64,000 bases of DNA from contig NW_025408672.1 in NCBI RefSeq assembly GCF_020360975.1, positions 620,001-684,000 of the forward strand, read 5' to 3'. The notes under the pieces were generated by a model. The model was not told the DNA's origin. It searched no databases and saw only the letters and a program-made list of their open reading frames with translations. Position numbers and translations under genes: made by a program. Of the stretch, positions 1 through 10,869 are shown in pieces. The number at the start of each line of letters is the position of its first letter. The stretch's first letter is position 1. The DNA comes from Hirsutella rhossiliensis. Taxonomy: Eukaryota; Ascomycota; Sordariomycetes; Hypocreales; Ophiocordycipitaceae.

Positions 1-584
1 ACCTTAACGAGAATCTATAAAAGGGAGATATATAAACGTTAATATTTAATATAAGCTACTTAGTTATATTTATTTTAAAGAAAAATAGTAAGCTATAACT
101 AGTTATTAACTATAGACGCTTAAATAATATTATAATAAAAGACTAAATACTATTACTACTTATATTAGAACTATAAGATCGACTATATAGTAAAAAATAG
201 TTTATAGCCCTTAATCTTAAAGGCGCTTATAACTTAATATATATAAAAAAGGGATATAAATAAATAATAGCCTTTAAAACGAAATTTAAACTATTTAAAT
301 ATTTAGTAATACTATTTAGACTTATAAATATACTAGCTACCTTTTAAAAGATAATTAATAATATCCTATATAAATACTTAGATATCTTTATAGTAGTATA
401 CTTAAATAGTATCTTAATCTTCTTAGATACCTTAAAAGAATATAAAGAATACGTTTATAAGGTACTCTATATACTTTAAAATATAAAGTTATTAGTTAAA
501 CTAAAGAAAAGTAAGTTCTATATATAAAAAGTAAACTTCCTTAGATATATAATCTTACTAAGAGAGATATAAATATAATAAGAT
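1..584 (+). pseudogene. Gypsy A reverse transcriptase, palm and fingers (fragment)
   Basis: Read on the + strand, about 190-260 gives the Gypsy RT stretch LDLKGAYN and then IKKGDEWK-like residues. About 260-360 gives the FGLFEYLVMPFGL-type block with changed residues, and 395-424 gives YLNSILIF where active elements have YLDDILI. Both catalytic aspartates are therefore lost; the first (N for D) fits a G-to-A change. Numerous TAA and TAG codons replace Q and W positions, as RIP predicts. The piece ends in the sequence aatataataagat, which is repeated at 7953-7965 as the target-site duplication of LINE-1, and the frame resumes there. Confidence 0.85.
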
Positions 585-830
585 ATTATTATTATTAAGA
601 TTATACTAGGGACTTAGCTAAAGGTATTTAGAACTTTAATATTAAATAAAAGGGAAAAACTAAAGTATTTAAGGGAAAACCCTCCTCTCTTTTAGTATAG
701 GTCTACCTTAAACGAGGTTATAATAGTAGTATATAGGAAATTTACGCCGGCTACTATAGGCTTCTCCTATATATTTATATTTTAGCGTAGGCCCTCTTAG
801 GCTATAGCCGCTACTATTCTAAGCGGCTAC

Positions 831-854
831 GGCCCGGGCTCGCTAGCCCGGGCC
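831..854. other. Perfect GC-rich hairpin near the LINE-1 3' end
   Basis: The arm ggcccgggct (831-840) is followed by a 4-base loop and by its exact reverse complement (845-854). It lies about 250 bases from the LINE-1 3' terminus, on the transcript side of the tail. In LINE-2 the same place (about 8510-8535) keeps the stem, with changes that still pair or give G-U pairs. LINE RTs are known to recognise 3' stem-loops in some families, so a role in priming is possible but is inference. Confidence 0.7.
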
Positions 855-1048
855 TAGGGTTATAGGCAGTAGTCTCTCTTTAAGGGCCTAGCTCGCGGGC
901 GCCTCTATTCTCTATAGCTCTTATATTACTACTATATAGCCGCGGCCGCGTCGGCCTATTAGTCTATTAGTTAGTAGGGTAAGTAATATCCGGTTACTAG
1001 GCCGGGCGCTAGTATAGGTCGCTCCTAGGTAGGGCCAGCTAATTAAAA

Positions 1049-1075
1049 TTCGGTTAGCTAGCTCCGCTAATCGAA
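1049..1075. other. Second inverted repeat in the LINE-1 3' region
   Basis: The arm ttcggttagc (1049-1058), a 7-base loop and gctaatcgaa (1066-1075) pair at 9 of 10 positions. The mismatch is one that a C-to-T change would create. The same motif is present in LINE-2 (about 8726-8753) and in LINE-3 (about 63800-63830), so it is a conserved part of the element and not a chance palindrome. Confidence 0.55.
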
Positions 1076-1694
1076 AATCGGTTCCTATCCGGCTACGCGA
1101 CTTCTTAATTAAGGGCGCGGCGGCCTATATTTACCGTCTATTGCGTAGTTACTAATTACGCGCGCCCGGCTTACGTATATATATACCTACCCTCCCCCTT
1201 TAGTTTCGTTCCTACCTTTTCCTACCTCTCTATCTATTATCTCTTTTATAGGCCTTAGTTCCTTACCTTTATCGTTTTTATATCCTTAATACTCCCTAGT
1301 ACTATATTTAGTTCGTTTACTATTATATCGCTATATCTAACTAAGAAGCTAACTTAGGTAATAGTAGCTTGCCTCTTATAAAACCCCTTCCTTATAAGAA
1401 AGTTACTACTATAGCGGGATCGGAGCGCTCTATCCCGTATTTTATATATATCGGGCGCCTTATTAATAAGCTTACCTATAAGTCCTTTACTAGCTATTAA
1501 AACTAGTCCTATAAGTATTAATCTTAGTCCTATCTTAGGTCGGTCTTACTTTTAGTACTTTTTACTAACTTTACTAGCTATAAAGGCTAAAGTATATATT
1601 ACTTATACTAACTTTAACTAGTCTTATTACTAAGTAAGTAACCCCGCCCTACTATTATATAGTCTAAGTTCGGTATTAATCTATATTCTAGATT

Positions 1695-2860
1695 ACCTTT
1701 AAGGGTAAAAAGGCTACTTATACTCTCTACTAAGCTTAGTTTAAAGTCGATAGCCCCTCCCTTATTAAGGGCTTAGTATAAGAGCGCTTTTACTATACTA
1801 CTTTAAAAACTTATATTCGCGCTAGTTAAAAGGCCCTTACTACTAAAGGTAAAGGCGCGTTAAGCGAGTCTACCCTTAGTCTAGCTATAGTCGCTAAGAA
1901 TATCGAGATACTTACCTTAGCTTTTACCTATTTTATAAATAATACCTACTATATATATAAGTCCTTAAAGAAATACCTAAGTAAGTTTAGCGATACTATT
2001 AAGACCTTAGCTTAGGTTAGGCCTAAGTCGCTCTTAGTTACTTAAAAGACTCTTATAGCGGTTAATAATCTTACTAACTATTTCTATCTTATCGCCGGTA
2101 ATAACTATAATAGTAGGGATAATAGTTTTAACCTTACTAGGCCCGGTCTAGCCCTAGCCCCTTTTAATAAGGGGAAGGGTAAGAGTAAAGGTAAGGGTAA
2201 AGCGGCTATTACGTTTAAGGCTCTATCTAAGGCTAAAGCTAAAGAGTCCGCTATTATTATTATACTTATAGTTATTTTAAAGCTAGTATAGGAACCTACC
2301 GCATTACCTTTTATTAGCTTTAACGCCGAGCTATAGCTTAGTAGTTCTCTTAATACTAAGCCCGCCTTAAAGTATCCTTATCTTATATTACCTACTAACC
2401 TTACTAACGCTCCTAACTTTATTTAGTAGTACCTTTATAGCTATCGCGGTTTAGTCTTAGCTAAGATTATCGCTAGTCTTAACCTTAATTAGATCTATAG
2501 TTATAGTATAAGCTATAGTAAACGCCTCCGCGCCGCCGCCGGTATAAGTCTTACCTTAGTATAAACCCTAGTCGTTACTTTATCTTATAAGCTAGCCGTT
2601 TAAGCTAGCTCTAGTTTAGGTTTAGGGTCGGGCCCGGCCGGTTAGTATTAAGCTTCTTATAGCGGTAGTAGTCCCTATACTCCTTATAAGTCTTAGGTTA
2701 CTCCCTCCTATACCCTATATATTACCTTAAAGGGGTCCTATTATTCCTACTATAATAATAAGGCGGACGTTACTACTAATAAGTTAGGCTAAGGTTATAG
2801 TTTAAAGGCTAGTTATTAGCTTTATCTTAGTTTAGTTTTAAGTTAAGTTATATTTAATTA
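1695..2860 (+). pseudogene. Antisense open frame in the LINE-1 3' region, unknown product
   Basis: On the strand opposite ORF1 and ORF2, one frame runs for about 390 codons interrupted only by TAA/TAG codons that RIP could make from CAA, CAG or TGG. It reads like a protein. An N-terminal helical part contains ETLTLAF-like and HKSLKKYLSKF-like stretches; near 2165-2210 there is a lysine-glycine block (GKGKSKGKGK), followed by a Ser/Pro/Thr-rich C-terminal half. The same frame is present in LINE-2 and LINE-3. I do not recognise the family. It could be a genuine antisense gene carried by the LINE, or a frame that stays open because of base composition. The start codon is not identifiable and both ends are approximate. 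Confidence 0.4.
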
Positions 2861-3189
2861 TAGTCTTTTAATAGTAGGTCTTATTCTATAGCTATTAAGG
2901 CTAGCTTAGTTAGGTTATATTAGTTTTATTTAGTCTATAGTTTAAGCGGCGAGGTTTACGCTTAGTCTAAGTTTAGTTCGGTTAATACTATAGTCTTATT
3001 ATTATAAGTCCTCTCCCTTTCTTAGATCGCCTTAGTAGGGGAAGTAGTTAGCTAAGGTAGTTTTAGTTAGGGCCGCTTTATCTTTAGCGCGACCCCGGTC
3101 TTATTATCTAGTATATCTATATATAGCCTTTAAGCTAGGTCGAACTAGCGGAGCCTACTTAAGTAAAGGAACTATTACGCTAGTAGCGC

Positions 3190-6100
3190 CGCTATCTTTT
3201 TCTTTTAAAGGCCCGCTCTTATATTACCTACGTCCTAAGCCTATATTAAAAGGGACTCCCTTACCTCCTTTATTAATAAATAGTCGATTATCGCGTAGTA
3301 AATAGTATCCTATTTTTATCTATAGGTATATATTAGTAAGACTATACTAAGGACCTATTAGTTAAAGAAGAAGTTATTAAGCCCGATCTTTCTTATATAT
3401 ATCTAAGTAATTACTATACTAATATACTTAAGGAGGCCCTTATAACGGTCTAGTATTATCGCTTTATCGAACTATAGTAGGAAGTTAATAGGGTAAAGGG
3501 TAGTCTAGTATTATTAGATCGCGTCTTCCTTAGCGTTCTATTAAGCGGCCTATTCTTTATTTAGCCTTTTAAGCGACTTAGCTTTATCTAGGAGGTCGTT
3601 TAATCCTATCTAGCTTTAGACCCCCCTTATCTCCTCCGCGAGGGGGGGCCTACTAAGTAGTAGCGCCGCTAGGGGCCTACTCTCTCTTTAGCGTCGCCTC
3701 CTCTTAAGTATACCCGCGACTATATTAAATATATATTAAATTTAGCTTAGGAGCCTAAAATCCTTTAACCTTTAAAGGGTATTCGTTATTCTTTAGTTTA
3801 AGTAAAGGTCGATTAAGGGCACCTATACCTCTACTTTTACTTAGTAGACTAAGGTCGCGCGGTAAGCGCCCGTTACTACCTAGAGGTAAGCTAACTAGTC
3901 CTATACTAGGTCCCGCGTAATCCTATATAGTTTCCCCTTTACGGGCGTTATCTTATAAAATATAACTATAGCGTAGGAGATTAAGGACTAGATTACCTTA
4001 CTATAGACTTCCCTAGCGCGTAGTAAGGTATAGCCTTATATAGACGCTATAAGCTTAGTTAAGGCTATAGTCTAGCGCTTTATCTTTGCCTAGAGCTATT
4101 TTAAGTATGCCTTTTAATATAGTTTCTAGTATACCTAAACCCCTAGTAAGTAGGCTTCTTAGATTAGTATTACTATATTAGTCTTAAGGCGGACTAGCGT
4201 TATTATCGCTTATCTCCTTTATATAAAGTATATTAACTCGCTCTTTAATAGTTCGAAAGTAACCGCGAACTTAGCCGCTTACTCTATATATACCTTTTAG
4301 GCCTCCTTTAAGCGTGCTACCGTTATAGCTTTATTAGGTCTAATACTAACTATATTTATATCGTCGGCGAAGCTAACGGTATAAATACTATATATCGTAC
4401 TAAGCTTCTTATATAAGGGGGTTATATAATATAGAAATAGGATTAAGGATAGGAGGGAGCCTTAAGGGACTCTTATTAATACTTAAGTTAGCTTTAAGGT
4501 CTTTATATTAAAGTAAAAGGTCGATCTTCTATTGCTTATAAAGCTCTATATTAAGCTTATAAGCTATCTAGGGTATCCCTAAAGCTCTAGTTCCCTTATA
4601 AGCTTATTATAGTTAACTATATCGAATACGCTTTTAATATCTAGCTATAGGAACGATATAATACCCTTCTAAGCCTAGGTCGCGCATACTAGTTCCGTAA
4701 CTAGTAGGACCGCCGCCTTTATAGAGCGCTCCCTCCTATTCCTTATTTATCTATTTAGTAGGATACTATTTACCTCTATAGCTCCTACGATCCTTTAAGC
4801 TAGTATCTACTTAAGTACTTTCCCTACTATAGGTAGGAGGGAAATTAGTCTCTATCCCCTTACTATATAGTAGGCTTTTAGCCTCTTACCTAGCTTTTAA
4901 ATTACTACTACGTTCGCGCTATAGAACTATTCCGGGAAATATAAGAGTTAGGTATAGGCGTTAAAGATTATAGCTAGTCGCTAGACTAAGGCTAGTCTAT
5001 ACTTCTTAATAAACCTTAAGGGGACGCTGTCTAAGCCTATTACTTTCTAGCTTACTATCCTACCTAGCGCCGCTATAACGTTAGCTAGCTAAATCTATTA
5101 ATCGACTATAAGGGTCGCCTTAGCTATAGGCTAAGGTAGCCCTTAGGTCGTGCCGGCCTTTAATAAGAAGAACTTAGCTACTAATATCTAGGCCTTCTTA
5201 TTAAAGGTTTCTATTAATTAGTCTTTGCCTTTCTTAACTAGTAGCGGGATATAGGTTAGTTTTAATAGTAGCTTACTATAGAGTTTAGCCTACCTCTCTA
5301 CGTTTTAAAGCTTAGTATTATCGGCGCTAAATTCCTCTAAGAACTCGCGCTAGTAGGCCCTCCTCGCCTCGCGGACGGTTTACTTTTAAGTCGCTATTAC
5401 CTTATATAAGTCTTCTTAGTTCGCCTTACTCCTTTCCCGCTTATACTTCCTCCTCGCTCTCTTAGCCTCCCTTATTACCCTTCCTACTTCTAGGGTAAAC
5501 TATATATTACCCTTAAGTAATACTTACCCTTAGCGCGGAACTATAGCTATTATAATTTACGCTAAAGTAGTAAAGATATAGTCTAGGTCCTAGTTAATAT
5601 CCTCTAGCATCTAGAGCGTTAGTTAGTATAGTCCTAGCTAAGATATAGTCTTAGCTTTAACTAGCTTAGCTTCCGCTTCTTTCTACCTTAGGGCTAGCTT
5701 AAGCGCCTAGGCTTAGGAGTCGACCTATAAAGTAATAGTTTAAGGGATATAGTCTAACCCGGTTAAGTCTAAGTTAGGCCTAGTATACTATATTTAAGTC
5801 TTTAGCGTTACCTAAGCTAGGTCGATAGTACTATCCCTTTAACTATAAAAGAATCTTATATACTCCCCTCTTAAGGTAGCGAGTTTAAGTTATAGTCTTA
5901 TCGCCTCTTATATAAGTTATATTATACTATCTAAGGTTCTATTATATTTATCTTAGAGTAGGTAATAGATATTAAAGTCCCTTATTATTACTATAGGGTA
6001 CTTTAGTTTAATTAAACTTAGGTCCTATATCGCTCTAGCCCTCGCGGCCCTTAGTAGTAAGTAAATTATTTATAGTTTAGTACTATCCCTAAAAATCACC

Positions 6101-6480
6101 TCGCTTTAATTTAGTTTAAACTAAGGCGACTAAGTCCCTAGCCTAAGCCTTTTATATATATATAGCGCGTACCTCCCCTCCTTATAAACTAGGCTATAGG
6201 GCGCTACTTTAAGGGGTAAGGCCTTACCTCTTAGCGTAGCTTTTACTTCCTATAGTACTATTAGGTCGAAGCTAGCTTAGTAGTAAAGCGCTAACTAAGC
6301 TAGCTTATATTTCTTTTATATATTCTAGAATAGTACTTTTAATTATATATAGGTAGGGTTAGGGTAAAAGGGGTTAACTATATAGGGAGGGAGGCGCTCT
6401 ATCTCTTAGCGCTTCTCTATCTACTATACTTATAAATATCGTTCGTACTTAGTTCGGCCTCCCTAGCCCTACTAGCTAGC
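3190..6480 (-). pseudogene. LINE-1 ORF2: AP-endonuclease and reverse transcriptase
   Basis: The - strand reads first an endonuclease: the motif GDFN..H.LW appears as RDFNIYYLL at about 5984-5945. RT blocks follow: FDIVN near 4630, the GVPQGSPLSP block, and SFADDINIV at about 4376-4350, in which both catalytic aspartates are intact. A C-terminal part has TGAYRAT and PPIDL-like blocks and ends with a C.C...H....C-type finger (HIIIDCPL) at about 3330-3290. No RNase H domain is evident after the RT. Q and W codons have become stops. LINE-1 keeps FADD, whereas LINE-2 and LINE-3 have lost it. Ends are approximate because the start and stop codons are masked by RIP. Confidence 0.85.
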
Positions 6481-6559
6481 GGGTATCTTAAGCTCGACCT
6501 CTTATCTTAGCGCGGTCTACTTAGTCCCTACTTTTAGACCGCGGTTAAGTTAAGAATAC

Positions 6560-7850
6560 CTTAGGTTTCGATAGTAGGTAGCACCTATTACTTAACGTAA
6601 GTCTAAGTATTCGCGAACTATTAAGGTTATCGCGGGTAGTTTTCCCTTACCTTTTCCTAGGCTTTATTTACTATAGGGTAAGTTTAGGTCTACGATAGGT
6701 AGTCCCCTTAGTATAAGATATAGTTATAAGGGATTTCGCCCTTCTTAGCCTTATAATCGTCCTTACCCTTATTATATACTATACTCTTATATTAGCTATA
6801 AAGTTATATTAATATATACCGCCTAACGATATAGCTATACCTATAATAATTATAGTATCTCTATAGTTAGACCGACTTATCGTAAGGTTTATATTAAAAG
6901 ATTTATACTTTAAGGACTAGGCCTAGGTTATAGAGCCTATTAGCCTCCTTTAAGGTACCGACCTTAATAAGTATAGTCGTCGCTATCGATATTTTAAATT
7001 AAGGGTATAGCGCTTAGGCCTAAAGGACCTTAACTTTATTTACCTTTATAATCTTATAAAGTAATCGCTCCTTATTTACTATCGCTACCCTTAAGGGGAT
7101 ATTCTTAGCGACTACTATATACGTATAGTAGGTAATTATAGCTTCTAGGCTAAATATAGCCTTAACCTAGCCTTAGTCCCTTTAGTAAGCTCTTACTAAG
7201 GTATTAAATATAACCGCGATATCTTTACTTTAAAGGCGCCTTACCGCTATATCGCTTATAGCTTTTAGGGCTATATTTACCGCCTTTACTATATCTTTTA
7301 GTTCGCAGCTTAGGATTTCGGGTAGTGCCTTAGTAAGGACTATAATAATCTTATATTTATAGCGCGGTAGGACCTATTTTACTATAGCTTTATATTAAGT
7401 TAGTCCCTTAGTCTTAGCTACGACCGCGGCCTAGGTTTACTTTAGGCCCCTTAGGCCTAAAGCGATACTTAGGCGGAGTTCTTCCTTAACTACCTCTTTA
7501 ATTACTTCTTAGATTATTATCTTAAAGCTCTCGTCTACGCGGAGTACTACTAACGACGCGCTATTAGCGCGGCTCTTTACCTTAGAGAGCTATTTAACTA
7601 CTACCTATACCCTACTAAACTATACGCTTAGGATAAAGCCCGCGAGTTTATTATATACTACTTTTTCTATAAGGTCGCTTAGCGCCTAAGTAGGTATTAT
7701 ATCGCTACTTTAGGTTTATTAACTCGCCTTATTAAGGTATATAAATTTAGGTAGCGTCTCTTTACGCTATACGCTTTAGTTAAGCCTAGTACGTTAAGGG
7801 CCGCTACTATATCTACCTACCCCTTAGCCTCGGCGTAGTATTATTACTAA
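6560..7850 (-). pseudogene. LINE-1 ORF1: zinc-knuckle nucleic-acid-binding protein
   Basis: On the - strand a frame starting near 7850 reads a helical, charged N-terminal half (for example VDESFKIIIQEVIKEVV around 7530-7480). Near 6850-6690 it reads a cysteine/histidine cluster in which C and H codons have turned to Y: YNYYRYSYIVRRY fits C-x2-C-x4-H-x4-C. This is the usual make-up of LINE ORF1 proteins, which coat the RNA. It lies upstream of ORF2 on the same strand, as expected for a bicistronic LINE. The start codon is lost, so the 5' limit is approximate. Confidence 0.7.
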
Positions 7851-7952
7851 GGGTAATTAATACCGCTAAATTAATTCCTAGTATTAGTTAGTATTTTAGT
7901 CGTAATATATACTTACTATAGGCGTATATTAGTTTTATAAGAAGATTATTTT

Positions 7953-8254
7953 AATATAATAAGATAAGATTAACTTAGTTAAAGAATAGCTAACGCTAAA
8001 GAATATTAAGGATATATAAAGTTTCCTAGGATTTATAAATTACTATTAACGATTTATTAAAGATTTTAAAAAGATTATAGTACTACTATACGACTTAATA
8101 AAGAAGGAAAAAGAATTTATATAAAACGATAAAGCTAACGAAACTTTTAAATATATTAAAACTATAATTATATAAGAACTAGTTTTAACTACCTTCGATC
8201 TAAAATAATAAATCGAACTTAAAACTAATATATTAGACTTTACTTTAAGAGTAT
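7953..8254 (+). pseudogene. Gypsy A RT thumb and start of RNase H (fragment)
   Basis: After the LINE-1 duplication, Gypsy A continues on the + strand. SFLGFINYYQRFIKDF is recognisable around 8020-8065, as is YDLIKKEKEFI near 8090-8120, followed by KANETFKYIK and a LTTFD..QQIELKT block. This is the RT connection and the beginning of the RNase H domain of Ty3/Gypsy pol, whose usual text ends ETDASDFALGA; here it is cut after that point by LINE-2. The last 15 bases (ttactttaagagtat) are repeated at 21886-21900. Confidence 0.87.
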
Positions 8255-9370
8255 ATTATTATTATTATTATTAAGATTATACTAGGGACCTAGCTAAAGG
8301 TATCTAGAACTTTAATATTAAATAAAAGGGAAAAATAAAAGTACTTAATAGAAAACCCTCCCTTCTTTTAATATAGGTTTACCTTAAATAAAGTCTTAGT
8401 AGTAGTATATAGGAAATTTACGCTAGCTATTATAAGCTTTTCTTATATATTTACTTTTTAGCGTAGGCCTTCTTAGGCTATAGCTACTTTTATCTTAAGC
8501 GGCCGCGGCTTAGGCTCGCTAGCCTAGGCCTAGGGTTATAAGTAGTAGTTACTTTCTAAGGGCCTAACTCGCGGGCGCCTTTATTCCCTATAGCTCTTAT
8601 ATCGCTACTACGTAGCTACTACTATATTAGCCTATCGGTTAATTAGTTAGTAGGGCAGGTAATATCTAGTTACCGGGCCGGGTATTAATATAGGTCGCTC
8701 TTAGGTAGGGCCGGCTAATTAAAATTTAGTTAGCTAGCTCCGCTAATCGAAAATCGGTTCCTATCTAGCTACGCGACTTCTTAATTAAAGGCGCGGCGGC
8801 CTATATTTACCGTCTATCGCGTAGTTACTAATTACGCGCGCTTAGCTCGTATATATATATACCTACCTTTCCTCCCTTAGTTTTATTCCTACCTCCTCTT
8901 ACCTCTCTATCTATTATCTCTTTTATAGGCTTTAATTTTTTACTTACTTTATTTCTATATTCTTAGGTCTCTTTAGTACTATATCTAAATCGTTTACTAG
9001 CGCTTTATAATATCTAACTAAGAAGCTAACTTAGGTAGTAGTAGCTCGCTTCCTCTTAAGCCCCCTCCCTATAAAAAAGTTACTACTATAGCGGGTTTAA
9101 AGCGCTCTATCCTATATTTTATATATATTAAGCGCCTTACTAGTAAGCTTACCTATAAGTCCTTTACTAGCTATTAAAACTAGTTTTATAAGTATTAGTC
9201 TTAGTTCTATCCTAGGTCGGTCTTACTTTTAATACTTTTCGCTAACTTTACTAGCTATAAAGGCTAAAGTATATATTACTTACGCTAACTTTAACTAGTC
9301 CTATTACTAAGTAAGTAACCCTATCCTACTATAGTATAGTCTAAGTTCGGTGCTAATCTATATCTAGATT

Positions 9371-10500
9371 ACCTTTAAGGGTAAGGAGGCCGCGCGCGCC
9401 CTTTACTAAGCTTAGTCTAAGGTCGACCGTCCCTCCCTTATTAAGGGTTTAGTATAAAAGCGCTTTTACCGCGCTACTTTAGAAACTTATATTTATACTA
9501 GCTAAAAGGCCCTCGCCGCTAAAGGTAAGGGCGCGTTAAGCGAGTCCGCCCTTAGTCTAGCTATAGTCGCTAAGAATATTAAGACGCTTACCTTAGCTTT
9601 TACTTATTTTATAAATAATACCCGCTATATATATAAGTCCCTAAAAAAGTACTTAGGTAAGTTTAGTAATACTATTAAGGCCTTAGCTTAGGTCGGGCTT
9701 AAGTTACTCTTAGTTACTTAAAAGACTCTTATAGCGGTTAATAATCTTACTAACTATTTTTATCTTATCGCCGGCGATAACTATAATAGTAGGAATAATA
9801 ATAATAAACGTACTAGGCCTAGTCCGGCCTCTTTTAGTAAGGGGAAGGGTAAGGGTAAGGGTAAGGTAACTATTACGTTTAAGGCTTTATTTAAGGCTAG
9901 GGCTAAGGGGTCCGCCGCTATCTCTATACCTATAGTTATTTCGAAGTTAGTTTAGGACCCTTTTACGTCCCTCTTTATTAGCTCTAATACTAAACTATAG
10001 CTTAGTAGTTCTTTAGTTACCGAGCCCGCTTTAAAGCGTCCTTACCTTATATTACTTACCGACCTTACTAGCGCTCCTAACTTTATTTAATAGCGTCTTT
10101 ATAGTTATCGCGGTTCGGTCTTAGCCGAGATTATTACTAGTTTTAACCTTAATTAGATTTATAGTTATAATATAGGTTATAGCGATCGCCTTTACGCTAC
10201 TACCGGTATAGGTCCTACCTTAGTATAGTCCTTAGTCGTTACTATATCTTATAAGCTAGCTATCTAAACTAGCTCTAGTTTAGGTTTAAGGTTAAGTTTA
10301 GCTAGCCGTCGCTAGGCTACTTATAATAGTAGTAGTCCCTATACTCCTTATAAGTTTTAGGTTACTCCTTCCTACGCTCTATATACTACCTTAAGAGGGT
10401 CTTATTATTCCTACCGCGATAGTAAGGCGGATATTACTATTAATAAGTTAAGCTAAAGTTATAGTTTAAGGGCTAGTTATTAGCGCCGTCTTAGTTTAGT
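9371..10500 (+). pseudogene. Antisense open frame in the LINE-2 3' region
   Basis: This is the LINE-2 counterpart of the frame at 1695-2860. It has the same Lys/Gly block (around 9838-9870, a run of ggtaag units), the same following Ser/Pro-rich part, and the same pattern of RIP-type stop codons. It lies on the strand opposite to the LINE's own ORFs. The region just upstream has a single-base deletion relative to LINE-1 and LINE-3, which would shift any longer upstream frame. The function is unknown. Confidence 0.4.
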
Positions 10501-10869
10501 TTTAAGTTAGGTCTTATTTAGTTATAGTCTTTTAGTAGTAGGTCTTATTTTATAGCTATTAAGGCTAGCTTAGTTAGGTCTCCTTAGTTCTATTTAGTCT
10601 ATAGTTTAAGCGGCGAGGTTTATACTTAGTTTAAGTTTAGTTCGGTTAATACTATAGTCTTATTATCGCGAGTCCTCTCCCTTTCCTAAGGTCGCTTTAA
10701 TAGGGTAAGTAGTTAGTTAAGGTAGTCTTAGTTAGGGCCGCTTTATCTTTAGCGCGACCCTAGGGCTATTATCTATTATATCTATATATAGCCTTTAAGC
10801 TAGATCGAACTAATAAAGCTTACTTAAGTAAAGGAACTATTATACTAGCGGCACCGCTATCTTTTTCCT

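Larger units (their letters stand above)
585..7952 (-). mobile_element. LINE-1: full-length non-LTR retrotransposon relic with (TAA)n tail
   Basis: A 7368-bp unit lies between two copies of a 13-bp duplication, aatataataagat (572-584 and 7953-7965). On the - strand it runs ORF1 (zinc-knuckle protein), ORF2 (AP-type endonuclease plus RT), a long 3' region of about 2.5 kb, and a 3' tail seen on the + strand as attattattattaag. A long variable duplication and a trinucleotide tail are typical of LINEs. LINE-2 has the same length once its insert is removed (7365 bp) and LINE-3 is a third copy. The ORF2 layout resembles fungal Tad1-like or I-type elements; the exact clade is uncertain because I see no RNase H domain. 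Confidence 0.88.

Noticed and set aside
585..2900. A separate DNA transposon carrying the + strand frame next to the LINE
   Set aside because: The segment moves together with the LINE between one pair of duplications in LINE-1 and LINE-2, and no terminal inverted repeats mark it.
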